From the NCBI RefSeq assembly GCF_042657385.1, contig NZ_JBHSLA010000001.1, positions 806,001 through 870,000 on the forward strand: a stretch of DNA of 64,000 bases, written 5' to 3'. A model generated the notes under the pieces. It searched no databases and had not been told where the DNA came from. It worked only from the letters and a program-made list of their open reading frames with translations. Shown piece by piece: positions 52,208 through 59,951 of this stretch; position 1 is the first letter of the stretch; every line of letters starts with the position of its first letter. Made by a program: the position numbers and the translations under genes. The DNA comes from Algorimicrobium hallyeonense (GTDB lineage: Bacteria; Bacteroidota; Bacteroidia; Flavobacteriales; Flavobacteriaceae).

Positions 52208-52248
52208 AAAAGCCGTAACAATCTAATTTATAGATTTTTACGGCTTTT
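52208..52248 (+). terminator. Terminator after tRNA-Leu
   Basis: AAAAGCCGTAA (52208-52218) pairs with TTACGGCTTTT (52238-52248), with a further ATCT/AGAT pairing inside the loop and a T-run. No gene is recognised in 52249-52444. A 31-codon plus-strand frame there is not supported. Confidence 0.85.
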
Positions 52249-52444
52249 TAATTATGTGGTGTTTTTTGGAAAAGATATATAGACTTTAACATGAATAAGG
52301 GTTTCGTAAAAACATGAGTGATAAGTCCATTATCCAAAAGTAAAATGAAAAAAACGAAACAAATCACGATTATACAATACGGTACTGTTAGGTATTGTAA
52401 ACAGTGCTTTTATAAAAAAGGGGTTGTAAATGATAGCTAAAGAA

Positions 52445-52591
52445 TCAGTTTCGTGTTTCAATATGTTTGTTTTCATCTTTCTGTTCTAGCACTTTATACA
52501 CCTGAAAACCCAATTGTAATCCAACGATAATAATTTTTGCTTTTCTACCTGGTATTAAAATAGAGGCTGCATTTAATAATAAAGATTTCAT
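52445..52591 (-). CDS. Small protein downstream of HPF
   Basis: A 48-residue frame from ATG 52591: MKSLLLNAASILIPGRKAKI, IIVGLQLGFQVYKVLEQKDE, NKHIETRN. It has an amphipathic or weakly hydrophobic N-terminal half and a charged tail. It starts 19 bp after the HPF stop on the same strand, so it is probably co-transcribed. I recognise no family. The tight spacing and protein-like composition support it, but conservation is untested. Confidence 0.45.
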   Translation of the reverse strand: MKSLLLNAASILIPGRKAKIIIVGLQLGFQVYKVLEQKDENKHIETRN

Positions 52592-52610
52592 AAGGTACAG
52601 TTTTTAATCG

Positions 52611-52913
52611 TTAATAATTTTTCATCTTTTCTTTAACCTTACGCAATTGGCGCTCTAAATCTTGAACAGATTCCAATAGAGAGTCTTTAAAATTATCATG
52701 ACTCGCTTCGGCAAAGAGTCTAGGACCTGGTAAACTTAATCTAATATTGCAGATTTTTCCGGTTTCGTCAGACGTGGTGTTTTCTGTTTTAAAAAATACA
52801 TCGGCACGAATTACCATATCAAATTTCTGACCTAATTGTTCTAATTTTTCTCGCGCTTCATTTTCTAAAGCCTCACTGCTTGCCACATCGTGGTATTCAA
52901 ATATTATTTGCAT
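52611..52913 (-). CDS. hpf: Ribosome hibernation promoting factor, short form
   Basis: A 100-residue HPF/YfiA-type protein that blocks the decoding centre of resting ribosomes. FEYHDVASSEALENEAREKL and the later SLPGPRLFAEASHDNFKDSL, ESVQDLERQLRKVKEKM match the beta-alpha-beta-beta-beta-alpha fold. There is no long-form C-terminal dimerisation domain. It precedes the 48-residue small gene by 19 bp. Confidence 0.92.
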   Translation of the reverse strand: MQIIFEYHDVASSEALENEAREKLEQLGQKFDMVIRADVFFKTENTTSDETGKICNIRLSLPGPRLFAEASHDNFKDSLLESVQDLERQLRKVKEKMKNY

Positions 52914-52963
52914 GTATATTGTTTTTAGTATTAATGGATAAATTATGATTAATGATATCTGGT

Positions 52964-53362
52964 TTAATTATTAAAATTCACCATCCAGTTAATTCCAAAT
53001 TCATCTGAACATCTACCAAAATAACCCCATTCACGCTCTCTGAAGTTATGGTGTATTTTGCCTCCATTGGATAGCGCGTTGAAAAGATTTTCGGCTTCGG
53101 CTTTGGAGTCGCAATCTACACTCATGTGTATTTGGTTGCCGTGATTAATTGGTGTGTCCGGAGCGGCATCATAAGCCATTATACGAATTCCGCTTCCTTT
53201 TAATTCAGCGTGTTGTAATTTTTGCCTGTAAGATGATGGTACATCAATTTTACGATCCTCATACGTTTGGCGGTTTTTAATTTCTGCATTAAATAATTTA
53301 CCATAAAAGGTTAATGCTTCTTGACAATTGCCGTTAAAGGCTAAATATGCTTGTACATTCAT
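52964..53362 (-). CDS. PhnB-like VOC protein
   Basis: A 132-residue VOC protein of the PhnB/3-demethylubiquinone-methyltransferase-like group: YLAFNGNCQEALTFYGKLF at the start, HGNQIHMSVDCDSKAEAENL in the middle and EREWGYFGRCSDEFGINWMV at the end. Substrate unknown. I start at ATG 53362 (MNVQAYLAFNG). The open frame to a TTG at 53506 reads as non-coding low-complexity sequence. Confidence 0.85.
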   Translation of the reverse strand: MNVQAYLAFNGNCQEALTFYGKLFNAEIKNRQTYEDRKIDVPSSYRQKLQHAELKGSGIRIMAYDAAPDTPINHGNQIHMSVDCDSKAEAENLFNALSNGGKIHHNFREREWGYFGRCSDEFGINWMVNFNN

Positions 53363-53521
53363 AATTTTCTGTTTTTTCAATAAATTTAAGATGTATACAC
53401 ACTTTTTTTTAGTGCTATTAAATTTATAATTGACGCAATAACAATAAGGTTGATAGTAGGTTATGTTGGTTGAAATTAGATTAAATACCAACTTAAAAAA
53501 TAACAAAACTTTACCATCAAC

Positions 53522-53545
53522 TTGTTCGTGTTGTTATGAACTAAA
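53522..53545. promoter_or_regulatory. Operator-like palindrome in the GbsR/MarR gene promoter
   Basis: GTTCGTgtTGTTAtGAAC within 53522-53545 matches the perfect palindrome at 54106-54133 in sequence and spacing, with a few degenerate positions. It lies directly upstream of the -7 element 53548-53555, where a bound repressor would block transcription. Confidence 0.6.
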
Positions 53546-53547
53546 CC

Positions 53548-53555
53548 TATATTTG
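53548..53555 (+). promoter_or_regulatory. -7 element of the GbsR/MarR gene
   Basis: TATATTTG matches TAnnTTTG exactly and ends 7 bp before the ATG at 53563. Transcription would start almost at the ATG, so the mRNA may be leaderless. Confidence 0.6.
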
Positions 53556-53562
53556 TAGTATT

Positions 53563-54054
53563 ATGGAAATAACGAAAGATAGTAAACAGCTTATTGAGGA
53601 TATTGGGATACGTATGGAAGAACGCCTTCATATCTCACCTTTAGCGTCTAGAATATATGCCTTATTAACATTATCAGCTTCTGATGGTTTAACTTTTGAA
53701 GAAATTCGAGAAACTATTGAAGCTAGTAAAAGTTCTACTTCTGTAAATGTAAATGTGTTAACGCAGTTAGGATATATTACGTTTTATACCAAGCCTGGTG
53801 ATAGAAAAAGATACTTTAAAGTTGCTAAATACTACCAATTAGAATCTTTAGAACTCTATAATCAATCGCTTACCCGAGAAATTGAATTGGTAGAGAAAAT
53901 TAATGAATACAATAAGGCGCAACATCCTGAAAAATTTGCTTTAGAAGAGTCTGTTGGAATAATTACTCAAGATTATTTAAGAAAAACCCAATCTCTAGTT
54001 CAAGAAACCATACAGTCGCTTTCACAGTTTCGTAAGAACGAAAAGGAATTATAA
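53563..54054 (+). CDS. GbsR/MarR-type transcriptional regulator
   Basis: A 163-residue regulator with an N-terminal dimerisation helix, a winged helix-turn-helix (ARIYALLTLSASDGLTFEEI, ASKSSTSVNVNVLTQLGYI, then the wing FYTKPGDRKRYFKV) and a helical C-terminus rich in Glu and Lys (EIELVEKINEYNKAQHPEKF). This is the GbsR/MarR subgroup. Palindromic sites with GTTCGT/ACGAAC half-sites lie in its own promoter (53522-53545) and after its stop (54106-54133), so autoregulation and control of the six genes downstream are likely. Confidence 0.85.
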   Translation: MEITKDSKQLIEDIGIRMEERLHISPLASRIYALLTLSASDGLTFEEIRETIEASKSSTSVNVNVLTQLGYITFYTKPGDRKRYFKVAKYYQLESLELYNQSLTREIELVEKINEYNKAQHPEKFALEESVGIITQDYLRKTQSLVQETIQSLSQFRKNEKEL

Positions 54055-54105
54055 CCTATAATTGGTTTATTTACAGTAATTAAACTTTAACAATACTTTA
54101 GCCTT

Positions 54106-54133
54106 ATTTAGTTCGTAATGTTACGAACTAAAT
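54106..54133. promoter_or_regulatory. Perfect 13+13 bp operator before the lipoprotein gene
   Basis: ATTTAGTTCGTAA-TG-TTACGAACTAAAT is a perfect inverted repeat with a 2 nt centre, 30 bp upstream of the ATG at 54163. The same core occurs in the regulator's own promoter. It is the probable binding site of the GbsR/MarR protein. Confidence 0.7.
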
Positions 54134-54162
54134 GTTTATTTAATAAAATAGAACCTATAATT

Positions 54163-55020
54163 ATGAAAACCAAAATTACCACATTAGCCATTTTCTTATT
54201 AACCCTTGTAGGATGTAATCAAGACAAAAAATCCAATGCACCTGTTCCATCGGAAATTAAAGTAGAAAATAATCAGATAGAACTACAAGAATCAGAAAAT
54301 GAGTTGACTACTATTGAAAACACGAAATGGGTTATAACTAAATTAGAAGGTCGGGATATGACCGATAGGGAAAAAAATGGACAAATTATTTATTTCATTT
54401 TGGATTTTGAAAATAAGAGTATTAGCGGTTTTTCTGGATGTAATAATTTTATAGGTGCTTACAAGTTGGACGACGGAAATCGTATTATTTTTTCGCAAAT
54501 GGGTTCTACGCGAATGGCGTGTCCAGATGCTAAAATTAATGAAGCGCAAATTTTGAACATTTTTGAAACAGCAGATAATTTTACAATAGCCAACAATATT
54601 TTATCATTAAACAAAGGAAAACGAGCACCTTTAGCAGAATTTAAAAAGGTAAAAATGGATGATAATCTAGTTACTGAAAAATATTGGAAACTAAAAACGT
54701 TAGGAGGACAAGCGGTTACAATGGCCGATAATCAAGAACGCGAAATATTTTTCACCTTAAAAAATAATAACAACCAAGTAACAGGTTTTGCAGGTTGTAA
54801 TACAATGAGTGGTGAATTTGTGTTAGAAGAAGGTAATAGAATTCGCTTTGTTAATATGGCAACAACACTAAAAGCATGTCCCGATGTTGATGTTAATGAA
54901 TCTGAATTTTTAAAAATATTTGAATTAACGGACAACTATACAATTAAAGATGACATTCTATCCTTAAATGTTGGTAGACGAGCACCTTTAGCGGTTTTTG
55001 AAGCTGTATATATGGATTAA
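54163..55020 (+). CDS. Double META-domain lipoprotein
   Basis: A 285-residue lipoprotein (lipobox LTLVGC, C18) with two META/HslJ domains in tandem: residues about 50-165 (TKWVITKLEGRDM, GFSGCNNFIGAYKL, RAPLAEFKKV) and about 170-285 (KYWKLKTLGGQAV, GFAGCNTMSGEF, RAPLAVFEAVYMD). Each keeps the GCNxxxGxY/F motif and a paired cysteine. It is related to the META half of the protein at 11696-12502. I start at ATG 54163. The frame also reaches ATG 54118, but that lies inside the operator. It is first after the operator, so it is the most direct target. Confidence 0.85.
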   Translation: MKTKITTLAIFLLTLVGCNQDKKSNAPVPSEIKVENNQIELQESENELTTIENTKWVITKLEGRDMTDREKNGQIIYFILDFENKSISGFSGCNNFIGAYKLDDGNRIIFSQMGSTRMACPDAKINEAQILNIFETADNFTIANNILSLNKGKRAPLAEFKKVKMDDNLVTEKYWKLKTLGGQAVTMADNQEREIFFTLKNNNNQVTGFAGCNTMSGEFVLEEGNRIRFVNMATTLKACPDVDVNESEFLKIFELTDNYTIKDDILSLNVGRRAPLAVFEAVYMD

Positions 55021-55121
55021 CGTTTACCAAGTTAACCATTTAGTGCCTTAATAGCGTTTCTTAAAATGTCTCTAAAGGTTTTTTCAATAAGCTATTTATT
55101 AATTAACTAAAACTTGAAGTT

Positions 55122-56195
55122 ATGAACACAACATTAAAAAGATTAAAAGACATTCGTTCAGAAAATTGTATAACAATTATCATGAATTCGCATCGTACAA
55201 GACCCGATGCTTTAAAGGATGAAATTGCGCTTAAAAACCATGTTAAAGAAGTTGAAACACGCTTACTTACTGATTTGTCCAAACGCGATGCTGCTGTGTT
55301 AATTGAAAAACTGCACGCGCTAGTAAAGCAAATTGATCATGCTATGAATCTAGATAGTTTGTTGCTTTTTGTAAATAAGGATGTAGCAGAATATACAAGG
55401 TTACCTATTAGAGTTACCGATCGTGTTATTATAGATAATACGTTTGCAACCCGAGATTTAGTTAGAGCCATGCATAACGAGTCTCATTATTATGTGCTTG
55501 TTTTAAGTCAGGAAAATGTCCGATTAATTGAGGCTTTAAATGATCAGGTTGTTAAAGAGTTTAAGTCGGCATTCCCAATGGTAAATACACAATTTGATAA
55601 TAAAAACACAATGGAACCTGTTGTTTCATCCCGACAAAGAAATTTAATAGCAGAATTTTTCAATCAAGTTGATAAAGAGGTAAATGCTATTAGAGCAAAA
55701 AACCCATTGCCAGTTTTAATCTGTACAGTTGAAGAAAATTACCCAGAATACTTAAAAATAGCTGATAATAAACAGAGCATTTTTGAAACCTTTTTAAATA
55801 AAAATAGAATCAATGAGAAGGATCATGCTATTGTAACCGAGGCATGGAAAATAGTGGAAGCACATAACAGTAAAATGAACGCCAAAAGAAAATCTGAATT
55901 ACTAAAGGCTGTAACTGAAAACAAATTTTTAAGTGACACCAATGAAATTTGGCGTGCCATTAATGATGGAAAAATCCAAACACTTTTTATTGAGCAAGGC
56001 TTATTTCAACCTGCAGTTATAGAAAACGATGACATTCAATATGTTTCTGAAGATCAACGCGTAGACAAAGATGTGATTGACGATATTTATGATGAAATGA
56101 TTGAATTAAACATGAATTTCGGAGGCGATGTGGTCTTTCTTCCTAAAGGTGAATTGAAAAAATTTAATGGCTTTGGTGCCGTAACACGTTATTAA
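55122..56195 (+). CDS. baeRF-family (release-factor-like) protein
   Basis: A 357-residue protein that resembles the bacterial archaeo-eukaryotic release factor (baeRF) families. There is an N-terminal region with ITIIMNSHRTRPDALKDEI, a central eRF1-domain-like core (FATRDLVRAMHNESHYYVLV, SQENVRLIEALND) and a C-terminal domain that resembles an eL30-like/eRF1 domain 3 (LPVLICTVEENYPEYLKIAD, GDVVFLPKGEL). No GGQ motif is seen. Such proteins may bind stalled ribosomes under stress. The role is inferred from fold resemblance only. It lies 101 bp after the META lipoprotein gene. Confidence 0.65.
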   Translation: MNTTLKRLKDIRSENCITIIMNSHRTRPDALKDEIALKNHVKEVETRLLTDLSKRDAAVLIEKLHALVKQIDHAMNLDSLLLFVNKDVAEYTRLPIRVTDRVIIDNTFATRDLVRAMHNESHYYVLVLSQENVRLIEALNDQVVKEFKSAFPMVNTQFDNKNTMEPVVSSRQRNLIAEFFNQVDKEVNAIRAKNPLPVLICTVEENYPEYLKIADNKQSIFETFLNKNRINEKDHAIVTEAWKIVEAHNSKMNAKRKSELLKAVTENKFLSDTNEIWRAINDGKIQTLFIEQGLFQPAVIENDDIQYVSEDQRVDKDVIDDIYDEMIELNMNFGGDVVFLPKGELKKFNGFGAVTRY

Positions 56196-56232
56196 ATTTA
56201 GATTGTAATTAATCATTTTAAAAATAAGTTAT

Positions 56233-57044
56233 ATGAAAACTCAAAATAATAGTATTGTAATAACAGGAGGTGCTGGTGGTATTGGTCAAGCTTGTGCGCG
56301 AACATTTAAAAATCAGCCCATAATACTTACGGATTATTCGCAAGAAAAGGTGGATGAGTCTGTTCAAACACTTAAAAACGAAGGCTTTAATGTTTCAGGT
56401 ATTGCCTGCGACATTACCAATACAAGTGATATTGAAAAGCTTGTAAACTATGTTTCAGAAAAGGGATCTTTTAAAGCGCTAATTCATACAGCAGGCGTCA
56501 GCGGAACGGTTAAGGACTTAAAGAAGGTGTACACAATAGATTTGGTTGCTACAGAACTTTTAATAGATGCGTTTCATAAAATTGCTGGTCAAGGTTCGGT
56601 GGCTGTTCTGTTATCATCCATGATGGCTCATGCCGTTCCTCCAAATGAAGCTTATGATGAGGCTTTGAAAAATCCACAAGCCGAGAATTCTTTTGAAACC
56701 GTAAGTCAATTTGTAAACGGTGATTCAGATATTATGTACAATTTTGCCAAACTGGGTGTGCATTTGTTAAGTCATAAAAATGCAGATAAGTGGGGTGAAA
56801 AAGCGGCGCGAATTGTAACGGTTTCCCCAGGCGTTATTGAAACACCTATGCCATGAAAGCAGCTGAAGAACACCCAGAACGCATGGCAAAGATTAAACAA
56901 GCTACACCCTTAAAGCGTAATGGTCAGCCTGAAGATGTTGCTGATGTGGTGAACTTTTTAGTTAGTGATGCGGCACGATTTATCACGGGAAATGATATTT
57001 TGGTAGATGGTGGTGTTATTCAAAACATTAAAAACATGTATTAA
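56233..57044 (+). pseudogene. SDR family oxidoreductase, frameshifted
   Basis: Two frames make one short-chain dehydrogenase. 56233-56856 carries the Rossmann glycine motif (ITGGAGGIGQACA), the catalytic Ser (LLSSMM) and Tyr-Lys (YNFAKLGV) and ends VSPGVIETPMP. 56853-57044 carries the C-terminal part (PLKRNGQPEDVADVVNFLVS, DAARFITGNDILVDGGV). The frame breaks at about 56849-56856, consistent with loss of one base. The two frames overlap as ATGA, so the second could be translated by coupling as a separate 63-residue chain. It may be a true split gene, a pseudogene or a sequencing error. Substrate unknown. Confidence 0.8.
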
Positions 57045-57159
57045 ATAGAAAAACGTGTCAAGCCAAAAAATACCATGCATAAAATTATCTTAAAATGATA
57101 TGTAAAGTATCTTTTGGCTTAAGGTTTGCTTGTTAAATATGTAAACAATAAAACGCCCT

Positions 57160-58167
57160 ATGAACAAAACACATGTTTTACTAACTGGAGCTTCAGGAAC
57201 TGTTGGTTTTGAAGCACTAAAACAACTCCTTGAAAAAGGTATTTATCAGGTAACGGTTTTTGACAAAAAATCCAAAGCAACGATTGAAAAGTTTGCACCT
57301 TTTAAAGATCAAATTACTATTATATATGGTGATATTTCAAATCCTTTAAATTTAGAGTCTATCCTTAATATAGATGCTGTTATTCATTTGGCAGCTATTA
57401 TTCCACCTTTGGCAGATGAGATGCCTGAATTAGCACACAAAGTAAACACAGTAGGCACGCAAAATTTAATTGCTCAATTGGAAAAGGAGTCGCCAAATGC
57501 TTTCTTTATGTATAGTTCTAGTATTTCTGTATATGGAGATCGTATTGAGAATCCGTTTATACATGTGGGCGATCCGCTCATTCCAAGTGAAGGTGACGCG
57601 TATGCAGAAACAAAAATTGCTGCAGAAAAAGCCTTGCTAAACAGTCAATTAAATTGGACTATTTTTAGACTGGCAGCTATTATGGGAAATCATAAAATGT
57701 CTAAACTCATGTTTCATCAACCTTTAAATACAGCTTTGGAAATTGCAACACCTCGAGATACAGCACGTGCTTTTGTAAATGGTATTGAAAGGGAAAACAC
57801 GTTGTCCAAACAGATTTTTAATTTAGGTGGTGGTGAAACCTGCCGCATTAGCTACGAACATTTTTTAGAACGTTCCTTTGCTATCTTTGGATTAGGAGAG
57901 CTTGATTTCCCAAAACATGCCTTTGCCGATAAAAATTTTCATTGTGGTTATTATGCAGATGGTGATGCTCTTGAAAAAATTGTTAACTTTAGAGAAGATA
58001 CATTAGAAGATTATTTTAGTATGGAAGCTGAAAAAGTATCGTCCTTAAAAAAAGCAGCAGCCTGTATTTTTAAAAAACCTATAAAATGGTATTTATTAAA
58101 ACAATCTGAACCTTATGATGCTTACAAAGCTCAAGATAAAAAACAGATGCAACATTATTTTAATTAA
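57160..58167 (+). CDS. NAD-dependent epimerase/dehydratase family protein
   Basis: A 335-residue extended SDR. VLLTGASGTVGFEALKQL holds the GxxGxxG NAD motif. The catalytic Ser-Tyr-Lys set is in YSSSISVYGDRI and YAETKIAAEKAL. NWTIFRLAAIMG and RDTARAFVNGIE are typical. It could act on a nucleotide sugar or another hydroxy substrate. The neighbouring short SDR remnant and DUF2141 gene suggest a role in envelope or stress metabolism rather than sugar synthesis. Confidence 0.85.
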   Translation: MNKTHVLLTGASGTVGFEALKQLLEKGIYQVTVFDKKSKATIEKFAPFKDQITIIYGDISNPLNLESILNIDAVIHLAAIIPPLADEMPELAHKVNTVGTQNLIAQLEKESPNAFFMYSSSISVYGDRIENPFIHVGDPLIPSEGDAYAETKIAAEKALLNSQLNWTIFRLAAIMGNHKMSKLMFHQPLNTALEIATPRDTARAFVNGIERENTLSKQIFNLGGGETCRISYEHFLERSFAIFGLGELDFPKHAFADKNFHCGYYADGDALEKIVNFREDTLEDYFSMEAEKVSSLKKAAACIFKKPIKWYLLKQSEPYDAYKAQDKKQMQHYFN

Positions 58168-58178
58168 AACCCAAACCT

Positions 58179-58595
58179 ATGAACATGTTATTAGCGTATA
58201 TCTCAATTATATTTGGGTTTTTGTCCTCGGATGCACCACAACTAACAATCAATATTCAAAATATTGAAAAAATTCAAGGCTATATTATTATTGGTATTTA
58301 CAACGCAGAAGAAGGGTTTCTGGAAAAAGATTCAGAAATTAAACACTATAAATTAACTGTAAAAGAAAATGTAGAACGCCTTATTATCAATGATTTGCCA
58401 AAGGGTGATTATGCTATTTCTATGTATCATGATGAAAACTCGGATGGCATTTGTAATCTAAATTTTATAGGGATTCCAAAAGAGCCGTATGGTTTTTCAA
58501 ATAATTTTAAACCCAAATTTTCGGCACCCAAATTTGTGGATTGTAAGTTTTCATTAATCGGGGATCAAGTTTTGAATATCAAGCTAGTGGATTAA
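58179..58595 (+). CDS. DUF2141 domain protein, exported
   Basis: A 138-residue protein with a hydrophobic N-terminus (MLLAYISIIFGFL, possible signal) and a DUF2141 beta-sandwich: GYIIIGIYNAEEGFL, LPKGDYAISMYHDENSDGIC, LNFIGIPKEPYGFSNNFKPK and the closing VLNIKLVD. DUF2141 is a periplasmic family without a known activity. The gene starts 11 bp after the epimerase gene. ATG 58185 is an alternative start. Confidence 0.8.
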   Translation: MNMLLAYISIIFGFLSSDAPQLTINIQNIEKIQGYIIIGIYNAEEGFLEKDSEIKHYKLTVKENVERLIINDLPKGDYAISMYHDENSDGICNLNFIGIPKEPYGFSNNFKPKFSAPKFVDCKFSLIGDQVLNIKLVD

Positions 58596-58622
58596 TAATT
58601 GAATATATAATCGTCATAGAAT

Positions 58623-58638
58623 TAACTAACTAACTAAC
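58623..58638 (+). repeat. (TAAC)4 microsatellite in a gene leader
   Basis: Four perfect TAAC units followed by TAAAAC lie 13 bp before the ATG at 58652. A tract of this length can gain or lose units by slipped-strand mispairing and change leader spacing. Confidence 0.5.
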
Positions 58639-58651
58639 TAAAACTATTATT

Positions 58652-59290
58652 ATGGAAGCAACATTTTTAAAATCTATTAAAGAGGCCATTAAACATTGGT
58701 ACATTCCGGTGCTTGTTGGACTGTTTTTTGTTATCGTAAGCATTATTGTGTTTATGTCGCCAGCAGGTTCATTATTAACCTTGTCCATTTTATTTGCCTT
58801 GTCATTTTTATTTGGCGGGTTATCAGAAATTATATTTTCAGTAGTCAATAGGCATCAATTAGAAAATTGGGGTTGGTCTTTAGCGTTTGGAATTATTACT
58901 TTTATTGTAGGTACGTCATTACTTATTCACCCTGCATTATCTATAACAGTTCTGGCGTTTTATATTGGATTTATTATTCTATTCCGTTCCGTGGCAGCTA
59001 TCAGTTTTGCGCTCGATATTAAACAATATGGAAGTAAAAATTGGGGTATTTTATTAGGACTTGGAATTTTAGGAATTATCTTTTCATTCATTTTAATTTG
59101 GAATCCCATATTTGCCGGAATGAGTGTTGTTATTCTTGTGGCATTGAGTTTCTTATTTAGTGGATTATTCAGTATTTATCTGGGTTTACAATTACGCCAA
59201 ATTCATAAATCGTCTAAATCTATTTCAGCAGAACTAAAAGAACGTTATGATGACCTTATGGAGGAAATTCGAGACGAATGGGATGATTAA
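58652..59290 (+). CDS. HdeD/DUF308 membrane protein
   Basis: A 212-residue protein with six hydrophobic helices (for example VLVGLFFVIVSIIVFMSPAG, ALSFLFGGLSEIIFSVV and VVILVALSFLFSGLFSIYLG) in the DUF308 pattern of HdeD, which protects enterobacteria from acid. The C-terminus is acidic and charged (ERYDDLMEEIRDEWDD). It is the last gene before a strong terminator, which supports its place in the GbsR/MarR-controlled set. An acid or general stress role is inference. Confidence 0.85.
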   Translation: MEATFLKSIKEAIKHWYIPVLVGLFFVIVSIIVFMSPAGSLLTLSILFALSFLFGGLSEIIFSVVNRHQLENWGWSLAFGIITFIVGTSLLIHPALSITVLAFYIGFIILFRSVAAISFALDIKQYGSKNWGILLGLGILGIIFSFILIWNPIFAGMSVVILVALSFLFSGLFSIYLGLQLRQIHKSSKSISAELKERYDDLMEEIRDEWDD

Positions 59291-59325
59291 TTTACTCTAA
59301 ATTTTAAAACAATATTTTTATACGG

Positions 59326-59359
59326 CACGTTTGGTTTATGAAATATCTTACCAAACGTG
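59326..59359 (+). terminator. Terminator of the regulated cluster
   Basis: CACGTTTGGT (59326-59335) pairs perfectly with ACCAAACGTG (59350-59359), loop 14 nt, followed by TTTGTATTTTATTT. It ends the co-directional cluster starting at 53563 or 54163. Confidence 0.8.
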
Positions 59360-59501
59360 TTTGTATTTTATTTAAATCAACAGGCTTCTATATTTTAGCG
59401 TTCTAATAACAATCAAGCAGCATTCAATTTAGACTAAAAACAGATTTCCATTTTATGGTTGGAAGTGGATATTTAATTAAATTACAAACAAAAAATACGT
59501 T

Positions 59502-59951
59502 ATGATTACGATACAAAGAGCACAATTACAAGACTTGGAATCTATTATTGCCATTGAACAGCATGTTTTTGATACGGATAGTTATCCAGCTTTTGTAATT
59601 CGCCAATTATTTGATATTTCTGGTCACTATTTTCTAGTCGCCAAAGAAGACAACAGCGTTTTGGGTTATGTTCTAGGTGGATTAAATACAGAGAATATGC
59701 AAGGTTGGGTCTTGTCTTTAGGTGTTCATCAAGATGGGCGCGGTAAAGGGTTGGGAAAACAACTAACGGAGCAATTAGTTGAGGTTTTAAAAACGGCAAA
59801 TGCGAAAGAAATTGCCTTAACGGTCTATCCAGATAATGAAGCAGCCATAAAAATTTACAAGCATTTAGGCTTTGAAGGTGATGTAGTTTTAGATAACTAT
59901 TTTTTAGATAATGAAGACCGAATTATTATGACCTTAAAAACCAATCAATGA
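59502..59951 (+). CDS. GNAT N-acetyltransferase, RimI-like
   Basis: A 149-residue acetyltransferase. VLGYVLGGL and the acetyl-CoA loop HQDGRGKGLGKQLTEQLV (about 76-93) followed by LTVYPDNEAAIKIYKHLGFE are typical of the RimI-like group that acetylates alpha-amino groups. It has its own start after the 59326-59359 terminator, and its stop codon overlaps the next ATG (ATGATGA), so it is translationally coupled to the amidohydrolase. Confidence 0.9.
   Translation: MITIQRAQLQDLESIIAIEQHVFDTDSYPAFVIRQLFDISGHYFLVAKEDNSVLGYVLGGLNTENMQGWVLSLGVHQDGRGKGLGKQLTEQLVEVLKTANAKEIALTVYPDNEAAIKIYKHLGFEGDVVLDNYFLDNEDRIIMTLKTNQ

Noticed and set aside
52344..52439. 31-codon plus-strand ORF after tRNA-Leu
   Set aside because: Starts in an A-rich stretch, has no promoter or terminator, and overlaps no conserved pattern.
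53363..53506. TTG-started extension of the PhnB-like VOC protein
   Set aside because: The 48 extra residues are low-complexity and unlike the family; ATG 53362 begins at the conserved VOC strand.
57060..57120. Inverted repeat AAGCCAAAA...TTTTGGCTT after the SDR
   Set aside because: Nine base pairs with a 43 nt loop and no T-run. It is too weak to call a terminator or regulatory site.
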